A stretch of DNA of 64,000 bases, from NCBI GenBank assembly GCA_900314085.1, contig OMTX01000023.1, positions 1-64,000 of the forward strand, in the 5' to 3' direction. This stretch comes from an uncultured Lachnospiraceae bacterium (GTDB taxonomy: Bacteria; Bacillota; Clostridia; Lachnospirales; Lachnospiraceae). Position numbers and translations under genes: made by a program. Below, in pieces: positions 61,067 to 64,000 of this stretch. Under the pieces are notes generated by a model, which was not told the DNA's origin, ran no database searches, and saw only the letters and a program-made list of their open reading frames with translations. Positions within the stretch are counted from its first letter, which is position 1, and every line of letters begins with the position of its first letter.

Positions 61067-61345
61067 ATTGCTGCCTGTCAGTTATATCATAATTTTTGAA
61101 GTCTCTCTGGCGCAGTAGTCAGAGAGGATGCGGCCGTTAAATCTGCCTGTCTGGGGGAACGAAGGTCAGATGGCACCATTCTGAACGCTTGTTATTATCT
61201 CCTGCCCGGTCTCCCATTTCTGCCGTAGCCTCGCCCTCAAAATCAGCATAGACATTCCGGATATCATATGCGGCCGACAGACTGCAGTTTTTTCATCATT
61301 ATGCCATACAAGATGTCAGATTTGAGCTGAACGTATCATAAGGCT

Positions 61346-62392
61346 TTATACCTGTTCCTCTCCCGCCAGGACCTTCCGGTAATCCGCCAGATTTTCCCTG
61401 AGAAGATTCGGAATATCGAGCTCATAGGGGCACTTTGTCTTGCATTTGCCGCAGTTGATGCAATCTTCGATTTTTTCCATCTCTTCCTGCCAATGCGGTG
61501 TCAGCCAGGCTGCTGAAGGCGCCCGGCGCAGCATCAGGCTCATTCGATTGCACTGGTTGATGGTGATTCCTACGGTGCAGGGCATACAGTAGCCGCAGCC
61601 CCGGCAGAAATTGCCGGAAAGCTCCTGTTTTTCCCGCTCAATAAAAGCAGCAATTTCAGAAGTCATCCGGGGCGTCTCATCAAAGAAGCGGAGCCACTGA
61701 TTGAGCTCGCTCTCCCGCTGGATGCCCCAGATCGGCAAGGCATTATCGTATTGGCTCATGAAAGCCATGGCAGCCTCAGCGTTCGTAATCAGGCCGCCTG
61801 CAAGCCCTTTCATACAGATGAAGCCCATATGATGGGCCTTTACAGCCTCATACAGGGCCAGATCCTTTTCCCCGGCCAGATAGCTGAAAGGATACTGCAG
61901 TGTCTCATAGAGGCCGGATTCAGCGATTTCCATGGCAATTCCGATCTTGTGTGTCGTGATCCCGATATGACGGATCAGGCCCTGTGCCTTCGCCTCGGCC
62001 ATTGCCTCATACATGCCGGTCCCATCCCCCGGCTTATAGCATTGATCCACCTGATGGAACTGATAGATGTCGATATAGCCGCAGTGCATGAGCTCAAGTG
62101 ACGTATGCAGGTCTTTCCAAAAGCCCGCCACCGTCCGTTCGTGCGTTTTTGTCGCAAGAATAATATTTTCGCGCCCAGTTTCGAACAGTCCGCCCGGGCC
62201 TCCGAAAGCCAGCCCGATCTTTTCCTCGGAATCGCTGTAGGCACGGGCTGTGTCGAAAAAACGCATTCCCCCGGCATAAGCCTTCCGCAGCAGATGAACA
62301 GATGTTTCAGCGTTATCCCGCTGAATTGGAAGCGCCCCGAAAGCATTCTGGGGAACGGTGATTTCTGTCGTTCCAAGTGTTACATTCTGCAT
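61346..62392 (-). CDS. Aldo/keto reductase with C-terminal 4Fe-4S ferredoxin domain
   Basis: Predicted oxidoreductase. AKR barrel (residues 1-250) with RFFDTARAYSDSEEKIG, ILATKTHERT, IDIYQFHQVD and GFICMKGLAGG. The C-terminal part holds cysteines CRGCGYCMPC and CINCGKCKTKCPYELDIP, two potential Fe-S sites. This AKR-ferredoxin form is common in Clostridia; substrate unknown. I use the ATG at 62392, ten bases after GGAGG on the minus strand; the frame is open to 62509 inside lspA but is not family-like there. Confidence 0.9.
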   Translation of the reverse strand: MQNVTLGTTEITVPQNAFGALPIQRDNAETSVHLLRKAYAGGMRFFDTARAYSDSEEKIGLAFGGPGGLFETGRENIILATKTHERTVAGFWKDLHTSLELMHCGYIDIYQFHQVDQCYKPGDGTGMYEAMAEAKAQGLIRHIGITTHKIGIAMEIAESGLYETLQYPFSYLAGEKDLALYEAVKAHHMGFICMKGLAGGLITNAEAAMAFMSQYDNALPIWGIQRESELNQWLRFFDETPRMTSEIAAFIEREKQELSGNFCRGCGYCMPCTVGITINQCNRMSLMLRRAPSAAWLTPHWQEEMEKIEDCINCGKCKTKCPYELDIPNLLRENLADYRKVLAGEEQV

Positions 62393-62420
62393 ATTCTGCA
62401 ATCCTCCAAAAAAAAGGATG

Positions 62421-62960
62421 TCATTTGTTCGGAATACCCTCGCTGTTTCCACCGTCATCCGACTTGTGTTCAAGCTCATCCCCCTTGTATACAAAGAGAA
62501 CGAGGACAATCAGCACAATGACGGATAGTGTTACATAGATATCCGCCACATTGAAGACAGGAAAATCGATCAGGGAAAAGTAGATGAAATCAATGACATA
62601 GCCCTGGAAAAGGCGGTCGTAGAAATTCCCCAGAGCGCCGGCCAGGAGAAAAACCAGTGTGACGTAGAGTGGAAACTGTCTCTTTGTCAGGGCAATCCGA
62701 TGCAAAAAATAGATAATAACGGCAGAGAAAGCAACTGTAATCACGTAGAAGAACCACTGCTGTCCCTGCAGCATAGAAAAGGCAGCTCCCCGATTTTCAA
62801 GGTAGTGAAGCTGCAGCACGCCCGGTATCAGAATGGCATCGTCCTGCCCCATCAGGATCTTCTGCGCCAGCGCCTTTGTCAGGCGGTCAAAGATGTCCAG
62901 GGCAAATAGCAGGACAATGGCAAACAGGATTCTTTTTTTTCGCGATTCGTATTTTTTCAT
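62421..62960 (-). CDS. lspA: Signal peptidase II (lipoprotein)
   Basis: Membrane aspartyl protease that removes lipoprotein signal peptides, such as that of ApbE at 12.4 kb. Four membrane segments; motifs LENRGAAFSML, GALGNFYDRL and FNVADIYVTLSV with the two catalytic aspartates. 179 residues with a polar tail. Fifteen bases after the aroB stop on the same strand. Confidence 0.96.
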   Translation of the reverse strand: MKKYESRKKRILFAIVLLFALDIFDRLTKALAQKILMGQDDAILIPGVLQLHYLENRGAAFSMLQGQQWFFYVITVAFSAVIIYFLHRIALTKRQFPLYVTLVFLLAGALGNFYDRLFQGYVIDFIYFSLIDFPVFNVADIYVTLSVIVLIVLVLFVYKGDELEHKSDDGGNSEGIPNK

Positions 62961-62975
62961 AATTTCTTTCTGCTC

Positions 62976-64000
62976 CTATCCGAGAATATATCGGATGCCG
63001 GACAAAAGCTCTTCATCGTCAAGCGTCGTGTCGATGACTGCGTGCCCGACCGGATTCAGAAGAATAAATTTGACATGATTCCCGACCATCTTTTTGTCGT
63101 TCTTTGTCGCCGCAAGCACATCCATGGCCGTAAAAAGTTCCCGGACATAGTCAGGTATACGGACAGGCAGATCATATGCCCGAAATGTCTGTTCAATGCC
63201 GGAAAGGTCAGCGCCGGAAATCAGTCCCTTTTTCATGGAAATGTACGAAGCAGCAACGCTTCCCAGCGCTACACATTCGCCGTGACAGAGGAGAAAGTCA
63301 GACATTTTTTCAACGGCATGCCCAATGGTATGGCCGAAATTCAGCGTCGCCCGGATGCCTTTTTCCGTCGGATCTTCTTCCACAACAGCGCCTTTGATTT
63401 CGCAGCTTTTATAGATTGTCCGCTCGATTGTATCCGGCTGCAGGGTACGTACGGGTTCTACATTATTCCTGAGAAAATCGAAATATTCCCTGTCTGCAAT
63501 CAGGCCGTGTTTGATGACCTCCCCCATTCCGGAAGCAAACTGCCGGTCAGGAAGCGAAGAAAGGGTGCTGTAATTCATATAGACGAGGACGGGCATATGA
63601 AAGGCGCCGACCATATTCTTGTATTGGGAGAAATCGACACCTGTCTTGCCGCCGATGGAGGAATCCACCTCGGATAGCAGCGTCGTCGGCAACTGAACGA
63701 AGTCAATGCCGCGCAGGTAGGTGGCCGCCGTGTAACCGGTGAGGTCGCCGACCACGCCGCCGCCAAGGGCCAGAAGCAGGTCTGTCCGGTCGAAGCGGCT
63801 TTCAATCAGAACGGTATAGAGGCGTTCGACATTCTTCAGATTCTTCGAAGTCTCCCCTGCAGGGAATTCAAAAGTAATGACATTGGGAAATACAGGTATC
63901 AGGGCTTCCCGAACCGCCCGCATATAGAGGGGCGTCACATTGGAATCCGAAACGATGCAGATCTTCCGCTCTTTCCGGCCGCCGTACAGCGTCAGAATAT
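62976..64000 (-). CDS. aroB: 3-dehydroquinate synthase (5' end cut by window)
   Basis: Second step of the shikimate pathway, NAD- and metal-dependent. GGGVVGDLTGYTAATYLRG (NAD loop), PTTLLSEVDSSIGGKTGVDF and NFGHTIGHAVE (metal ligand) are visible, and the C-terminus is complete. The frame stays open from a GTG at 63938 to base 64000 (LYGGRKERKICIVSDSN), so the start lies outside the window; the GTG is not the real start. Confidence 0.96.
   Translation of the reverse strand, partial: ILTLYGGRKERKICIVSDSNVTPLYMRAVREALIPVFPNVITFEFPAGETSKNLKNVERLYTVLIESRFDRTDLLLALGGGVVGDLTGYTAATYLRGIDFVQLPTTLLSEVDSSIGGKTGVDFSQYKNMVGAFHMPVLVYMNYSTLSSLPDRQFASGMGEVIKHGLIADREYFDFLRNNVEPVRTLQPDTIERTIYKSCEIKGAVVEEDPTEKGIRATLNFGHTIGHAVEKMSDFLLCHGECVALGSVAASYISMKKGLISGADLSGIEQTFRAYDLPVRIPDYVRELFTAMDVLAATKNDKKMVGNHVKFILLNPVGHAVIDTTLDDEELLSGIRYILG

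Noticed and set aside
1-64000. CRISPR arrays, tRNA or rRNA genes, insertion sequences, prophage genes
   Set aside because: No regularly spaced repeats, no tRNA-like cloverleaf or rRNA core sequences noticed, and no transposase, integrase or phage structural protein among the reading frames.

Overview
This is a bacterial chromosome segment of moderate GC content with almost purely housekeeping content. The gene set and order point to a Gram-positive anaerobe of class Clostridia, most likely in or near Lachnospiraceae. The evidence is a complete rnfCDGEAB operon, ispH directly upstream of rpsA, the radical-SAM/DUF2344 pair before rplU-prp-rpmA-obgE, rpmB divergent from asp23-fakA-recG, DUF2953 plus GerW, RecU as Holliday junction resolvase, hisZ with short-form hisG, and lexA divergent from a yneA-like gene. 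Shine-Dalgarno sites are mostly AGGAGG-like, and TTG and GTG starts occur. No rRNA, tRNA, CRISPR array, prophage or transposase gene was seen. The assignment to family is inference from content and order, not a database match.

Layout. 1-5.0 kb: flavoprotein (cut at the window edge), cmk, ispH, rpsA, an orphan cheR. 5.2-6.3 kb: an RNase H-like exonuclease on the minus strand. 6.5-18.2 kb: rnfCDGEAB, an acetyltransferase, apbE (minus), proBA, miaB, and a NusG_II/Gx-transporter pair. Rnf, ApbE and probably the last pair form a redox/flavinylation group. 18.3-27.6 kb: ruvAB, zapA, a U32 protein, a SEDS/class B PBP pair, an unknown small gene, DUF2953, gerW. 27.7-32.4 kb: rpmB (minus), then asp23, fakA, recG. 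32.4-33.0 kb: a hairpin-rich convergent gap bounded by about 45-bp inverted repeats. 33.0-43.9 kb: rqcH (minus), then yicC, gmk, rpoZ, rimO, pgsA, cinA C-domain, rsmD, coaD, a coiled-coil protein, HAD hydrolase, a pseudouridine synthase, recU. 43.9-49.7 kb: histidine operon hisZ-hisG-hisD-hisB plus a three-domain HisA/F-like::HisI::HisE fusion, with a strong promoter, a structured leader and a terminator. 49.7-57.5 kb: the radical-SAM/DUF2344 pair, L21 leader, rplU-prp-rpmA, obgE, yhbY, a nadD-yqeK fusion, rsfS. 57.8-59.0 kb: lexA and its divergent yneA-like partner with LexA-box-like sites. 59.0-60.1 kb: a gene-poor stretch with hairpins, short repeats and one small membrane protein. 60.1-64.0 kb, minus strand: aroB (cut by the window edge), lspA, an aldo/keto reductase with ferredoxin tail, rluD.

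No obvious new multi-gene system is present. The most unusual signals are: (1) an 11-14 bp motif, core ATATTAGTCAT or ATATTATTCAT, found nine times and always between genes or at a gene edge; (2) the inverted-repeat element between recG and rqcH; (3) a HisA/HisF-like barrel that has lost both catalytic aspartates, fused to intact HisI and HisE; (4) the hairpin and direct-repeat cluster at 59.0-60.1 kb; (5) a three-armed repeat in the his leader and a promoter-terminator unit behind the his operon.
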